Source: Actinocorallia herbida
Lineage (GTDB): Bacteria > Actinomycetota > Actinomycetes > Streptosporangiales > Streptosporangiaceae
DNA length: 64,000 nt
Assembly: GCF_003751225.1 (NCBI RefSeq)
Contig: NZ_RJKE01000001.1
Coordinates: 3,348,001-3,412,000, forward strand
Direction of reading: 5' to 3'
In this document: piece after piece, positions 25,088 to 33,085 of the stretch
Numbering within the stretch: the stretch's first letter is position 1
Layout of the letters: each line of letters opens with the position of its first letter
The notes under the pieces: model-generated
Database searches by the model: none
The model's input: only the letters and a program-made list of their open reading frames with translations
Told to the model about the DNA's origin: nothing
Translations under genes and position numbers: made by a program

Positions 25088-28000
25088 TCACCGAGTGCCG
25101 CGCCGGTGCGCGGCGGAACAGGGCGCGCACCGGACGAGCCACGCGCCGCCTTCCCTGAGGAGCTCGCCGGCCTGCGCCGGGACGTCCGCCGAACATCGGG
25201 CGCACGGCCCCCCGAACCTGTTGGCCCGCACTCCCTGCGGGCGCGCAGGGAGTGCGGCGCCGCCGGCGGGCGCGGCGGCCTCCCGCGGTGCGGGGCGCGG
25301 CTGCTCCCGGCGCGTCGGGGAGGCCGCCGGAGCGGCGGTCGCGGATCGCTCCGAGCGGGCGCGGACCATGATCTGCTTGACCCGGGCGCAGGCCGCCCGG
25401 CTGGTGACGCGCATCATCAGGTCGGTCGGACCGCCGTTGGCGAGCAGGTTGAGGGAGCCGTGCCAGAGCACCTCCGCGTCGACGATCATCACCTTCTCGT
25501 GCATGTGGGGCCTGGCGTTCACCTCGCAGCCCGCCTCCCGCAGCCGCACGGAGAGCCTGCCGCCCTTCTCGTTCGGCTTGTGCGCCCTGGTGTGCACGAC
25601 GACGCGGACCCCGGCGGCGATCCGCGGCCGGAGCCGCCCGATCCAGTAGGAGACGGCCTGGTCGTCAAGGAACGGGCAGTAGATGTCGAGGGAGACCGCC
25701 GCGCGCTCGATGTCCCATTCGACCGCTCGCCGCACCTCGTCCTTGGGGAAGAACGCGGGCCGCACGAGTTCGTCCGCGCTGAGGTCCCGCAGGTCCGACG
25801 CCATCCGGACGGGGACGAGGTCGCCGACCGGCAGCCGCTGGGCGTGGTCCAGGAGGTAGTCGAGCATCCGCCGGGTCTCGCTGCCCGGGGGGAGCGTCCG
25901 GCTGAGGAACTCGACGTCGGCGACCACGATGACGTGGTCCTGCGCCCGGCTGAGCGCGACGTTCAGCAGACGGCACGTGTGCGAGGACAGGCCCGACCCT
26001 TCGTAGAAGAACCCGGGCTTGTCCCCGGCCCCCGCCACGGTGTCGATGATGACCACGGGCCGCTGGCTGCCCTGGAACCGGTGGACGGTGTCGACCAGCC
26101 CGTCGAAGGCGGTGCCGAAGCGCTGGGAGATGCTCTTCTGGAGCGCGCCCACCTGGTCGCGGTAGGGCGCGATCACGGCCAGCCGCTCGGTCGGGACGCC
26201 CTCGTCGGCGCTGCGGAAGGCGGGCAGCACGGTGTCGGCCTGGAGCCCGCGGATCAGTTCGTGGATCACCGCCTCGTGCACGGGATTGCTGGTCCGCGAG
26301 CCCCACCGGGGATCGGGCGACAGCGACTCGCGCTGCTCGCTCGTGTCGACCAGGACGAGGGGGCTTTCGATGAGCGGCGACGCGGGGAGCCGGCTGGTGT
26401 CGTCGCGGCCTGTCGTCAGCGGCGCGTCGGGGTAGGCGACGGTGTTGACGAGGGCGCAGATCGCCGGACGCATCCGGTACTGCTCGACCAGGGACACGAG
26501 GCGGGCGTCGCGCCGGACGGTCCCGCCCTCGTCGACCAGCCCCGCCGCGTGGAAGACGTCCCGGTCCATCCACTCGCGCGAGTGGGCCTGCTCCTCGGCG
26601 CTCGCCTGACGGTCGCCGGAGCCCCTGGTGACGGCGGGGAGTTGCCGGAAGTCGCCGGAGACCACGACGCGCTTGCCCGCGAGGCCGGACAGGTACCAGG
26701 CCGAGGGGAGGTCGACCATGCCCGCCTCGTCGATGACGACGACGTCGACGGTGTCGAGGAGCCTGCGTGACTGGACGGCCCTGGCCACCGTCGTCCCCAT
26801 CACCCTGCAGCGGCCGCGCACCACGTCGCCGATCTTGCTCAGCTCGCCGTCTATCCGCTTCTGCTCCTCGCTCAGGCGGGTGACGGCCTCTTCGAGCGCG
26901 GCGAGCGGGGGCTGCCCGGCCACCTGCCCGAGCGCCTCCTGGAGCTGCGGCTCCACGGCCGCGAGTTCCTCCCGTGCCGTCAGACCGGCCCGTCGGTTCC
27001 GCTCGACCCGGTGGGTGAGCTGAGCCTGGGCCGCCTCGCAGGAGGCGATCTCCTGGCGCAGTTCGTCGAGCCGGCGCTGCTTGCGCTGGGCGAAGAGACC
27101 GCCGGGGACCCCGATCTCGGCCGCTTCGGCCCGCGCCCGCCGGGACCGGGCCTGGAACCCGGTGAGGTGCCGCCCGGCCTCGACCTCCTCTTGGGCGAGA
27201 CCGTCGGCGGTGGACCGGAGCCGCTGATAGCGCTCGGAGAGGTGGGCGGCGCGTGTGTGGAGGCCGACCGTGCGCTGCGCGTCGGCGAGCGTCGCGGCGA
27301 CGGCCGACCGCTCCTGGTTCAGCCGCGCGGCGAGGCGCTCGGCTATCCGGTCGGGGATGACGGCGTCGCCGAAGCGGGCCTCCAGGGACGCGACGGCCAC
27401 GGTGCCGGATCGCTGCACCAGGCCGTCACCGAAGCCGTCCTCCCCGGCCAGGCGCTCGCAGACGCGTTCGAGTGCCTGGTCGACCGCGACGTTCGTGGGC
27501 GCGACGAACAGCACCCTGTGCCCCTGCCGGTGGCACCCCTCGACGATGAGGCTGACGACTTCGGTCTTCCCGGTGCCCGGAGGGCCCCACACGAACGTCG
27601 ACTGGCTGCCCAGCGCCTGCTCGATCGCCTGCCGCTGATGGGCGTTCAACCGGAGCCCGCGATAGCCGCGCACTAGGCGCTCGGTGTCGCTCGCCCTCCC
27701 CACCGAGGGATGGCCACGGCCTACCATCCAGCTCGCGGTCGCGACATCGACCACCTTGTCGCCGGCGCCGATCCGCTTGAGCTTCCCCTCCAGAAGGAGG
27801 AGCCCTGACGTCTCGTCCTCTTTGACCCGTACTTCCGCGACCTGCTGCCCGAAGGCCGCCTCGGTCGTCAGCTTGACCTTCCGCCCGGGCGTCCAGACCG
27901 CCTCACCGGCCACCCATTTCTGTGCGCCCGGACCTCTGACCAGCACCTCCGCCCTCGGGAAGGGGCTCCGCTCCATCGTGGTCCCGAACAGGTAGTCGTG

Positions 28001-28141
28001 CTTCGCCCCACCGCCCCCGACCCGCCGCCCTTCGCGCAGGACGACCCCTTCGTTCTTCGCCTCCGCCCGCAGTACCGCCTCGACCTCCGCCCGCACGGCC
28101 CGGGCCAGCTCGCCCACCGGAAACGGACCCCCACCGGCCAT
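25088..28141 (-). CDS. SF1 helicase with PLD nuclease motif and C-terminal zinc finger (Mokosh type II-like)
   Basis: This protein of about 1017 residues has a beta-rich N terminus, then Walker A GPPGTGKT (about 186-193) and a long coiled-coil insertion (about 265-425). Walker B VVVIDEAGMVDL and helicase motifs QYRMRP and NVALSRAQDHVIVVAD follow; this is the UPF1/COG1112 superfamily 1 pattern. A single phospholipase D motif HEKVMIVD with GSLN lies near residue 925, and a CARC...CAPC zinc finger ends the chain. A COG1112 helicase fused to PLD is the published composition of MkoC, the single-gene Mokosh type II anti-phage protein. The ATG at 28141 has AGGGAGG at good spacing; ATG 28162 does not. 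Confidence 0.85.
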   Translation of the reverse strand: MAGGGPFPVGELARAVRAEVEAVLRAEAKNEGVVLREGRRVGGGGAKHDYLFGTTMERSPFPRAEVLVRGPGAQKWVAGEAVWTPGRKVKLTTEAAFGQQVAEVRVKEDETSGLLLLEGKLKRIGAGDKVVDVATASWMVGRGHPSVGRASDTERLVRGYRGLRLNAHQRQAIEQALGSQSTFVWGPPGTGKTEVVSLIVEGCHRQGHRVLFVAPTNVAVDQALERVCERLAGEDGFGDGLVQRSGTVAVASLEARFGDAVIPDRIAERLAARLNQERSAVAATLADAQRTVGLHTRAAHLSERYQRLRSTADGLAQEEVEAGRHLTGFQARSRRARAEAAEIGVPGGLFAQRKQRRLDELRQEIASCEAAQAQLTHRVERNRRAGLTAREELAAVEPQLQEALGQVAGQPPLAALEEAVTRLSEEQKRIDGELSKIGDVVRGRCRVMGTTVARAVQSRRLLDTVDVVVIDEAGMVDLPSAWYLSGLAGKRVVVSGDFRQLPAVTRGSGDRQASAEEQAHSREWMDRDVFHAAGLVDEGGTVRRDARLVSLVEQYRMRPAICALVNTVAYPDAPLTTGRDDTSRLPASPLIESPLVLVDTSEQRESLSPDPRWGSRTSNPVHEAVIHELIRGLQADTVLPAFRSADEGVPTERLAVIAPYRDQVGALQKSISQRFGTAFDGLVDTVHRFQGSQRPVVIIDTVAGAGDKPGFFYEGSGLSSHTCRLLNVALSRAQDHVIVVADVEFLSRTLPPGSETRRMLDYLLDHAQRLPVGDLVPVRMASDLRDLSADELVRPAFFPKDEVRRAVEWDIERAAVSLDIYCPFLDDQAVSYWIGRLRPRIAAGVRVVVHTRAHKPNEKGGRLSVRLREAGCEVNARPHMHEKVMIVDAEVLWHGSLNLLANGGPTDLMMRVTSRAACARVKQIMVRARSERSATAAPAASPTRREQPRPAPREAAAPAGGAALPARPQGVRANRFGGPCARCSADVPAQAGELLREGGAWLVRCAPCSAAHRRGTR

Positions 28142-28322
28142 CAGCCCTCCCTGGCAATCCATCTCCCTCTGAGAATCTACACACCGAATAGGGCGTCGGC
28201 GATCAAGATTTCCCGCCCGGACCCACTACTTCTCGCATGAACCAGGGCAAGGGTCCGCGAGCGGTCTATTCTTCGCAGCGTCGAGAGCTTGATCGCCGGG
28301 AAACTTCCAGAAAGGTGCCTTC
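28142..28322. other. Intergenic region between the helicase and a small secreted protein
   Basis: These 181 bases separate divergent genes. A TCTATTCTT stretch near 28266 is a possible -10 for the plus-strand gene. No open frame with a ribosome site is seen. Confidence 0.35.
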
Positions 28323-28802
28323 GTGCGCAAAACCGTCGCAGTGCTGATCGCGTCCTGTCTCTTCTTCGCCCTGCCCGCGCCGGCCGCCTCCGCCGCCGCC
28401 GCGCCCAAGCTCACCTCGTACGGCTACGGCAAGCTCAAAATCGGTCAGACCAAGGCTAAAGCGCTCAAAACCGGCCTTATCAAGCTGACCGGCAACGCGG
28501 GCTCCGGCTGCACCACGTTCGTCTTCAAGAAGAAGCCGAAGGCCGCCAGCGGTTACCTCTCCAACAAGTACGGCGTCATCGCCATCTTCGCCGCCAAGTC
28601 CATGAAGACCCCCAAGGGCATCGGACTGGGCTCCACCAAGTCCGCCGTCAAGAAGGCCTACCCCAAGCTCACGCAGGGCCCCAACGTCTACTCCGCCCCC
28701 GCCCCCGGCAACAAGACCGCCGAGTACCTCTTCCTCTTCGGCCCCGACAACAAGGTCTACGAGATGGGCCTGGTCCACAAGAAGCAGCACTGCTTCAACT
28801 GA
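28323..28802 (+). CDS. Small secreted basic protein of unknown function
   Basis: This 159-residue protein has a signal peptide (RK start, hydrophobic core, ASA-A cleavage near residue 25). The mature chain is lysine-rich with two related segments, GYGKLKIGQTKAKALKTG and GIGLGSTKSAVKKAYP, each resembling the short Gly-x-Ser/Thr-x2-x-Val/Ala repeats of small secreted proteins. Two cysteines (GSGCTT and KQHCFN) could form a disulfide. The GTG start has AAAGGTG upstream. I do not recognise a characterised family. Two strong hairpins follow the stop. Confidence 0.75.
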   Translation: MRKTVAVLIASCLFFALPAPAASAAAAPKLTSYGYGKLKIGQTKAKALKTGLIKLTGNAGSGCTTFVFKKKPKAASGYLSNKYGVIAIFAAKSMKTPKGIGLGSTKSAVKKAYPKLTQGPNVYSAPAPGNKTAEYLFLFGPDNKVYEMGLVHKKQHCFN

Positions 28803-28817
28803 CCCGGGACGACCGAC

Positions 28818-28854
28818 GCCCCTCCCCGCCGCACGGACGTCGGCGGTGAGGGGC
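28818..28854 (+). terminator. Hairpin after the small secreted protein
   Basis: GCCCCTCCCCGCCG pairs with CGGCGGTGAGGGGC (one wobble) about 15 bases after the stop codon. It lacks a T run but is placed like a rho-independent-type terminator of a high-GC genome. Confidence 0.6.
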
Positions 28855-28900
28855 GCCGCGGACACGGTGCCGTGATCCGCGTGGGCGATCGCGCCGTGTG

Positions 28901-28938
28901 CCGTCGTCCCCGCCGGTGCACGCCGGCGGGGACGACGG
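28901..28938. terminator. Perfect 16-bp hairpin between convergent genes
   Basis: CCGTCGTCCCCGCCGG and CCGGCGGGGACGACGG form a perfect stem with a six-base loop. It lies five bases before the stop of the aldolase gene on the minus strand, so it most likely ends the P450 operon. Confidence 0.7.
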
Positions 28939-28943
28939 CGCGG

Positions 28944-29720
28944 TCAGCGGGGGAGGGGCGCTTCGGCGTCGCGGAAGGCGGCGAGGGAGCGGGCGGTGGC
29001 GGTGCGGAGGCTGCTGAGGTCGGCGTCGAGGGTGCCGAAGTCGGCTTCGGGGTCGAAGCCGTAGCCGAGGGGGGCGCCGATGCGGACGCCCGCGGCATGG
29101 GCGACCGAGGCGACGTGGCGCCAGATCTCGATGAGCCGGTCGGCGTCGGCGAGCATGTCGATGCCGAGGTCCTGCGAGAGGTCGGCGAGGCCGAAGAAGA
29201 TGTGGTCGACGCCTTCGACGGCGGCGATCTCGGCGATGTTCTCGACGCCCTGCCAGGTCTCGATGAGCGGCATCAGGATGACGTTGTCGTTCGTCTCCTT
29301 GCTGAAGGTCGCCCAGTCCTCGCCGCTGAAGCCGGTGCCCGCGACGACGGGGCACATGCCGCGGCCGCCCGCCTGGTAGCGGCTCGCGGCGACGGCGCGC
29401 CGGGCCTGGTCGGCGGTGCCGACCTTCGGGACCAGGACGCCCTGGGCGCCCGAGTCGAGCGCCTGCTGGATGAGCGCCGGGTTGTTCTCCAGGACCCGGA
29501 CGATCGGCACGATCCCCCCGGCTTCGGCGGACCGCAGGTGCCCGATGAGGGACGCGAGGTCGATGATGCCGTGTTCGCGGTCGATCACGACGAAGTCGCA
29601 GCCCGCCGCGCCGTAGATCAGCGTGGTGTTCGGGTCGCTCGACATGACGAACCCGCCCACGGGCCGACGGCCTTCGGCGGTGACGGCGTCGAAGGTCGAG
29701 CGCGCGCGGTTCTTGGACAT
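28944..29720 (-). CDS. HpcH/HpaI-family class II aldolase
   Basis: This 258-residue protein has the metal-dependent pyruvate aldolase signature: DREHGIID, RVLENNPALIQQALDSGAQG, KVGTADQARR, the metal ligands in ETWQGVENI and GLADLSQDLG. Family members cleave 4-hydroxy-2-oxo acids to pyruvate and an aldehyde, or 2-keto-3-deoxy sugar acids. It is the last gene of the six-gene P450 operon, 30 bp after the alcohol dehydrogenase, and may perform the final carbon-carbon cleavage. The alternative of citrate lyase-like activity is less likely because of the HpaI-type motifs. Confidence 0.88.
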   Translation of the reverse strand: MSKNRARSTFDAVTAEGRRPVGGFVMSSDPNTTLIYGAAGCDFVVIDREHGIIDLASLIGHLRSAEAGGIVPIVRVLENNPALIQQALDSGAQGVLVPKVGTADQARRAVAASRYQAGGRGMCPVVAGTGFSGEDWATFSKETNDNVILMPLIETWQGVENIAEIAAVEGVDHIFFGLADLSQDLGIDMLADADRLIEIWRHVASVAHAAGVRIGAPLGYGFDPEADFGTLDADLSSLRTATARSLAAFRDAEAPLPR

Positions 29721-29750
29721 CTCACTTCTGCTTTCTGGAGGGGGGAGCGG

Positions 29751-30863
29751 TCAGGAGGCGGGCTTGAGCGCGACCTTCACGGGGCGTTCGGCCCGCTGGT
29801 AGGAGGCCAAGGCGATCGCCTCGGCGGCCTCTTCGAGGGGGAAGGTGTGCGTGATCCAGGAGCCGATGTCGGTCCCGTCCGCCAGCAGCCCGGCCGCGAC
29901 GGTGAACGCCCGCTCGACCGTGTGCGGGTGCGACAGCGGGTTGACGATCGTGATCTCCTTCTGCATCAGGGCCATCCAGTCGACCGGCTGCGCGGCGGGC
30001 GACGGCACCGAGACGTTGACCATGACGCCGAGCGGCCGCAGCAGCCGCACCGCGAGCTCCTTCGCCGAGCCCGCGCCCGCGGTCTCGATGACCCCGTCGA
30101 CGGGTCCGGAGGAGGCGGCCACCCGTGCGACGGTCGTCGCGAGGTCCTCGCCCGGCTCGATCGCGAGCGTCGCGTCGGCGCCGAAGGAGGCCGCCATCTC
30201 CAGCCGCTCGGCGTCGGAGGCCAGCCCGATGACGGTGACCTTCGCGCCGAGGCACCGCGCGGCCAGCGCGCAGGCCAGGCCCTGGGTGCCGGGGCCGATC
30301 ACCGCGACGTGCGCGCCCGGCGCGGCCCCGGCCAGGCCGGCCCAGCGCAGCCCGTTGGCCAGCGGCGAGCAGGCGATGAGCGCGGTGGTGTCCGGCAGCG
30401 CGTCCGGGACCTTGTAGACCAGGGCGGACTCGGGCACGAAGGTGTGGGTGGCGTACCCGCCCCACAGGTGCGGCGGCTCTCCGCTCGGCATGGTGCCGTA
30501 ACCGAGGAAGACGTTGCCGCGGGTCTCGCACAGGTAGTACTGCCCGGCGGCGCAGGTCCGGCAGCCGTCGCACGGCCAGCGGGACTCCACGACGACCCGG
30601 TCGCCGACCTTGAGGCCGCGCTTCTCACTCGCCGCGTCGCCGATCGCCGAGACCCGGCCGAGGATCTCGTCGCCGAAGATGACGGGCGCGACCTCGTTCA
30701 GCCAGGGGAACTCGCCTCGGTACATGTGCAGTTCCGAGCCGTCGACGCCGCACAGGAGGACCTCGATGAGCAGGTCTCCGGATCCGAGGGCGGGCAGCGG
30801 CAGGGTCTCCAGGGAGAAGGTCTCCGGGCCCTTGTAGACGACGGCGTGTGCTGTTGCGGACAT
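29751..30863 (-). CDS. Zinc-dependent alcohol dehydrogenase (MDR family)
   Basis: This 370-residue medium-chain dehydrogenase has catalytic-zinc residues in LCGVDGSELH and GDEILG. The structural zinc loop is CDGCRTCAAGQYYLC. The nucleotide fold includes VAVIGPGTQGLACAL. It should oxidise an alcohol with NAD(P). The ATG at 30863 has AAAGGA five bases upstream. It sits in the P450 operon between the HtaA-domain gene and the aldolase, suggesting oxidation of a hydroxylated intermediate. Confidence 0.9.
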   Translation of the reverse strand: MSATAHAVVYKGPETFSLETLPLPALGSGDLLIEVLLCGVDGSELHMYRGEFPWLNEVAPVIFGDEILGRVSAIGDAASEKRGLKVGDRVVVESRWPCDGCRTCAAGQYYLCETRGNVFLGYGTMPSGEPPHLWGGYATHTFVPESALVYKVPDALPDTTALIACSPLANGLRWAGLAGAAPGAHVAVIGPGTQGLACALAARCLGAKVTVIGLASDAERLEMAASFGADATLAIEPGEDLATTVARVAASSGPVDGVIETAGAGSAKELAVRLLRPLGVMVNVSVPSPAAQPVDWMALMQKEITIVNPLSHPHTVERAFTVAAGLLADGTDIGSWITHTFPLEEAAEAIALASYQRAERPVKVALKPAS

Positions 30864-30891
30864 GGCTGTCCTTTCGTTCGGGGTGGTGGGG

Positions 30892-31380
30892 TCAGACGGG
30901 GGCGACGGCGAACACGCCGGTGAGGAGCGCCGGGTCGAGGGGAGCCCCGACGCCGTAGACGTCGCCGAAGGCGCGGACCCCGTCATAGGTCAGCGTCGGC
31001 GCCAGCCGGCGGCCGCCCGCGGCGCGCACGGGCGGGTCGAAGACGGCGATCTCGGCGCGCACGCCGGTGGCCTCTCGATAGGCCGGATGCATGATCGTCA
31101 GGCAGCCGCCGGTCTCGCCGAGGACGACCCAGGGATCGCGGACGCGGACCAGGAGGACGCCGGAGTAGGCGCGGAACACGACGCTCCCCGCGAAGCGGAG
31201 GGTGCCGAGACCCGTCGCCGGATCGAAGTCCGCGGCGTCGGCGAGGGGGAAGGCGAACTCGCCCGACGCGGTGCGCCGCGCCCCGTTGCCGAAGGTCTCC
31301 GAGCCGTCGTCGACCTCGGCGACGTACTCCCGGAAGCTCCGCTTGACACCCCAGGTCAGGGTGTATCCGTCAGTGCTCAT
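30892..31380 (-). CDS. Cytosolic HtaA-domain protein
   Basis: This 162-residue protein matches the HtaA domain best known from actinobacterial haem-uptake proteins: LTWGVKRSFREYV at the start, then FAGSVVFRAYSGVLLVRVRDPWVVL. Known HtaA domains bind haem through a conserved Tyr and a nearby His. The Tyr of FREYV is present, but the usual histidine region is RAYSG. It lacks a signal peptide or membrane anchor, unlike uptake proteins, and overlaps the ferredoxin reductase by 11 bases. In a P450 operon it may handle haem or a hydrophobic substrate; this is speculative. Confidence 0.75.
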   Translation of the reverse strand: MSTDGYTLTWGVKRSFREYVAEVDDGSETFGNGARRTASGEFAFPLADAADFDPATGLGTLRFAGSVVFRAYSGVLLVRVRDPWVVLGETGGCLTIMHPAYREATGVRAEIAVFDPPVRAAGGRRLAPTLTYDGVRAFGDVYGVGAPLDPALLTGVFAVAPV

Positions 31381-32764
31381 GGACGGTCTCCCGGCGGGCG
31401 AGCTCCTTGAGCGGGACGGAAGGGTCGGCGAGGTCCGCCGCGTCGGCCCGGACGCCGATGAGGGCCTTGGCCTGGGCGTAGTCGCGGACGTTGTCGATCG
31501 TGTCGACCGCCGCCACCTCCCCGTCGCGCAGGTAGACCACGCTGAACCGGCCGGACGCGGGCTCGCCCCGGACGACCGCGGTGTCATAGGCCACGGGCAC
31601 GCCCATGGTCTTGAACCTGACGTCGTACTGGTTCGACCAGAACCACGGCACGGGCGGCGTCGGTGGCTGCGGGACGCCGAGGATCGCCCGGGCGACGGCC
31701 CGGCCCTGCTCGACGGCGTTCTGCACCGATTCCAGGCGCATCCGGCGGCCGCCCGTGTAGGCGTTGGACGTCGCGGCGCAGTCGCCCGCCGCGTATACGC
31801 CGGGCAGGCTCGTACGGCCCTCCCCGTCCACGTCCACACCGTCGGCTCCGGCGGCTCCCGCCGCGCGCAGCGGACCCACGGCGGGCACCAGGCCGATCCC
31901 GACGACCACGAGATCGGCGGGCAGCACCCGGCCGTCGCCGAGCACGACCCCGGAGACGCGCCCGCCGGCTCCCGCGATCTCGCGCACCCCGGTCCCGGTG
32001 AGCACGGTGACCCCGTGCGCGCGGTGCACCGCCGTGCAGTGCGCCGACACCGGGCCGCACGTGACCCGGCCGAGCACCCGGTCGGCCGCCTCGACGACGG
32101 TCACGGTGAGGCCCGCCTTGACGAACGCCGCCGCGGCCTCGAGCCCGACGAACCCACCGCCGATGACGACCGCGTTCCGGGCTGTGTTCGCTGGGTCCGG
32201 AACGTGGGCGCTTTGGGAGCCCGGCTTCGCCGGGGCGCCCACGTTCCGGGTCGTGTTCGCTGGGCCCGGAATGCGGGCGCTTTGGGAGCCCGGCTTCGCC
32301 GGGGCGCCCGCGTTCCGGGTCGTGGGCAGCGCGGCCTTGAGCGCCTCGGCGTCGCGCAGCGTCCGCACGAAGTGGACGCCCGGCAGGTCCGCGCCCGGCA
32401 CCGGGAGCGCCCGCGGGGAGCCGCCCGCCGCCCACACCAGGGCGCCGTAGCCGATCAGCTCGCCGTCGGCGGTGGTCACGGTCCGGGCCGCGGCGTCGAC
32501 GCCGACGACCTCGCAGCCGAGCCGCAGGTCGAGGCCCCGCGCGTCCCAGAAGTCCGCGGGCCGCAGGAGAAGGTCGGCGAACTCCTCGGTTCCGGCGAGG
32601 AAGCCCTTGGACAGCGGCGGCCGCTGATAGGGCGGCACGTCCTCGGCGCCGAGCAGTCCGATGGGCCCGGGATGCCCCGCCGTGACGAGTTCGGCGGCGA
32701 CCTGGGCCCCGGCCTGCCCCGCGCCGACGATGAGCACCTCGTAGTACCGGGGTGTTCCGGTCAT
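31370..32764 (-). CDS. FAD-dependent ferredoxin reductase with in-frame repeat insertion
   Basis: This 464-residue putidaredoxin-reductase-like enzyme has the FAD motif VLIVGAGQAGAQVAAEL, PYQRPPLSKGFL, the NAD motif VVIGGGFVGLEAAAAF and AGDCAA. Its C terminus includes WFWSNQYDVRFKTMG. It passes NADH electrons to the adjacent 2Fe-2S ferredoxin for the P450. Two 23-residue repeats (TTRN.GAPAKPGSQSA.) occupy about residues 148-197, between the FAD and NAD domains, encoded by the 69-bp DNA repeat. Family members normally have a short linker there. Frame is maintained and all motifs are intact, so it may still function. Confidence 0.9.
   Translation of the reverse strand: MTGTPRYYEVLIVGAGQAGAQVAAELVTAGHPGPIGLLGAEDVPPYQRPPLSKGFLAGTEEFADLLLRPADFWDARGLDLRLGCEVVGVDAAARTVTTADGELIGYGALVWAAGGSPRALPVPGADLPGVHFVRTLRDAEALKAALPTTRNAGAPAKPGSQSARIPGPANTTRNVGAPAKPGSQSAHVPDPANTARNAVVIGGGFVGLEAAAAFVKAGLTVTVVEAADRVLGRVTCGPVSAHCTAVHRAHGVTVLTGTGVREIAGAGGRVSGVVLGDGRVLPADLVVVGIGLVPAVGPLRAAGAAGADGVDVDGEGRTSLPGVYAAGDCAATSNAYTGGRRMRLESVQNAVEQGRAVARAILGVPQPPTPPVPWFWSNQYDVRFKTMGVPVAYDTAVVRGEPASGRFSVVYLRDGEVAAVDTIDNVRDYAQAKALIGVRADAADLADPSVPLKELARRETVHEH
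32174..32323. repeat. In-frame 69-bp tandem repeat inside the ferredoxin reductase gene
   Basis: Two full units (32174-32242 and 32243-32311) start GTTCCGGG and contain CTTTGGGAGCCCGGCTTCGC; a third partial unit GTTCCGGGTCGT ends at 32323. Each unit has an inverted repeat around GCCCGGCTTCGCCGGGGCGC. The period is a multiple of three, adding 46 residues plus a partial copy to the protein without a stop. The core CCCCGGCGAAGCCGG also occurs in the first unit of the array at 4414-4755. Confidence 0.9.
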
Positions 32765-33072
32765 TCGGGAACGACCTCGGCTTCGAGTCCGTCGAGTGCG
32801 GCGCTCATCCTGATCTGGCAGCCGAGGCGGCTCTCCGGCCGGACGCCGTCGACGGCGTCGAGCAGGTCCCGCTCGTCGGCGGACGGCTCGGGGCACTTCG
32901 CGGCCCAGCCGTCGGCGAGGGCGACATGGCAGGTCGCGCAGGACAGTTCGCCGCCGCACTCGCCGATGATCCCGGGGACACCGGTGCGGACCGCCGCCTG
33001 CATGAGCGACTCGCCCTCGCGGGCGTCGACCTCGTGGACGCGGTCTTCGGACGTGAAACGGATGATGGGCAT
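32761..33072 (-). CDS. [2Fe-2S] ferredoxin (putidaredoxin/adrenodoxin type)
   Basis: This 103-residue ferredoxin has the C-x5-C-x2-C motif in GECGGELSCATCH and a fourth cysteine in LGCQI, the pattern of vertebrate/putidaredoxin-type electron carriers. It transfers electrons from the FAD reductase to the cytochrome P450. Its stop overlaps the reductase start (ATGA), and it begins 13 bp after the P450 stop. Together the three genes form a complete class I P450 system. Confidence 0.92.
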   Translation of the reverse strand: MPIIRFTSEDRVHEVDAREGESLMQAAVRTGVPGIIGECGGELSCATCHVALADGWAAKCPEPSADERDLLDAVDGVRPESRLGCQIRMSAALDGLEAEVVPE

Positions 33073-33085
33073 GCTGCTGCTCCGG

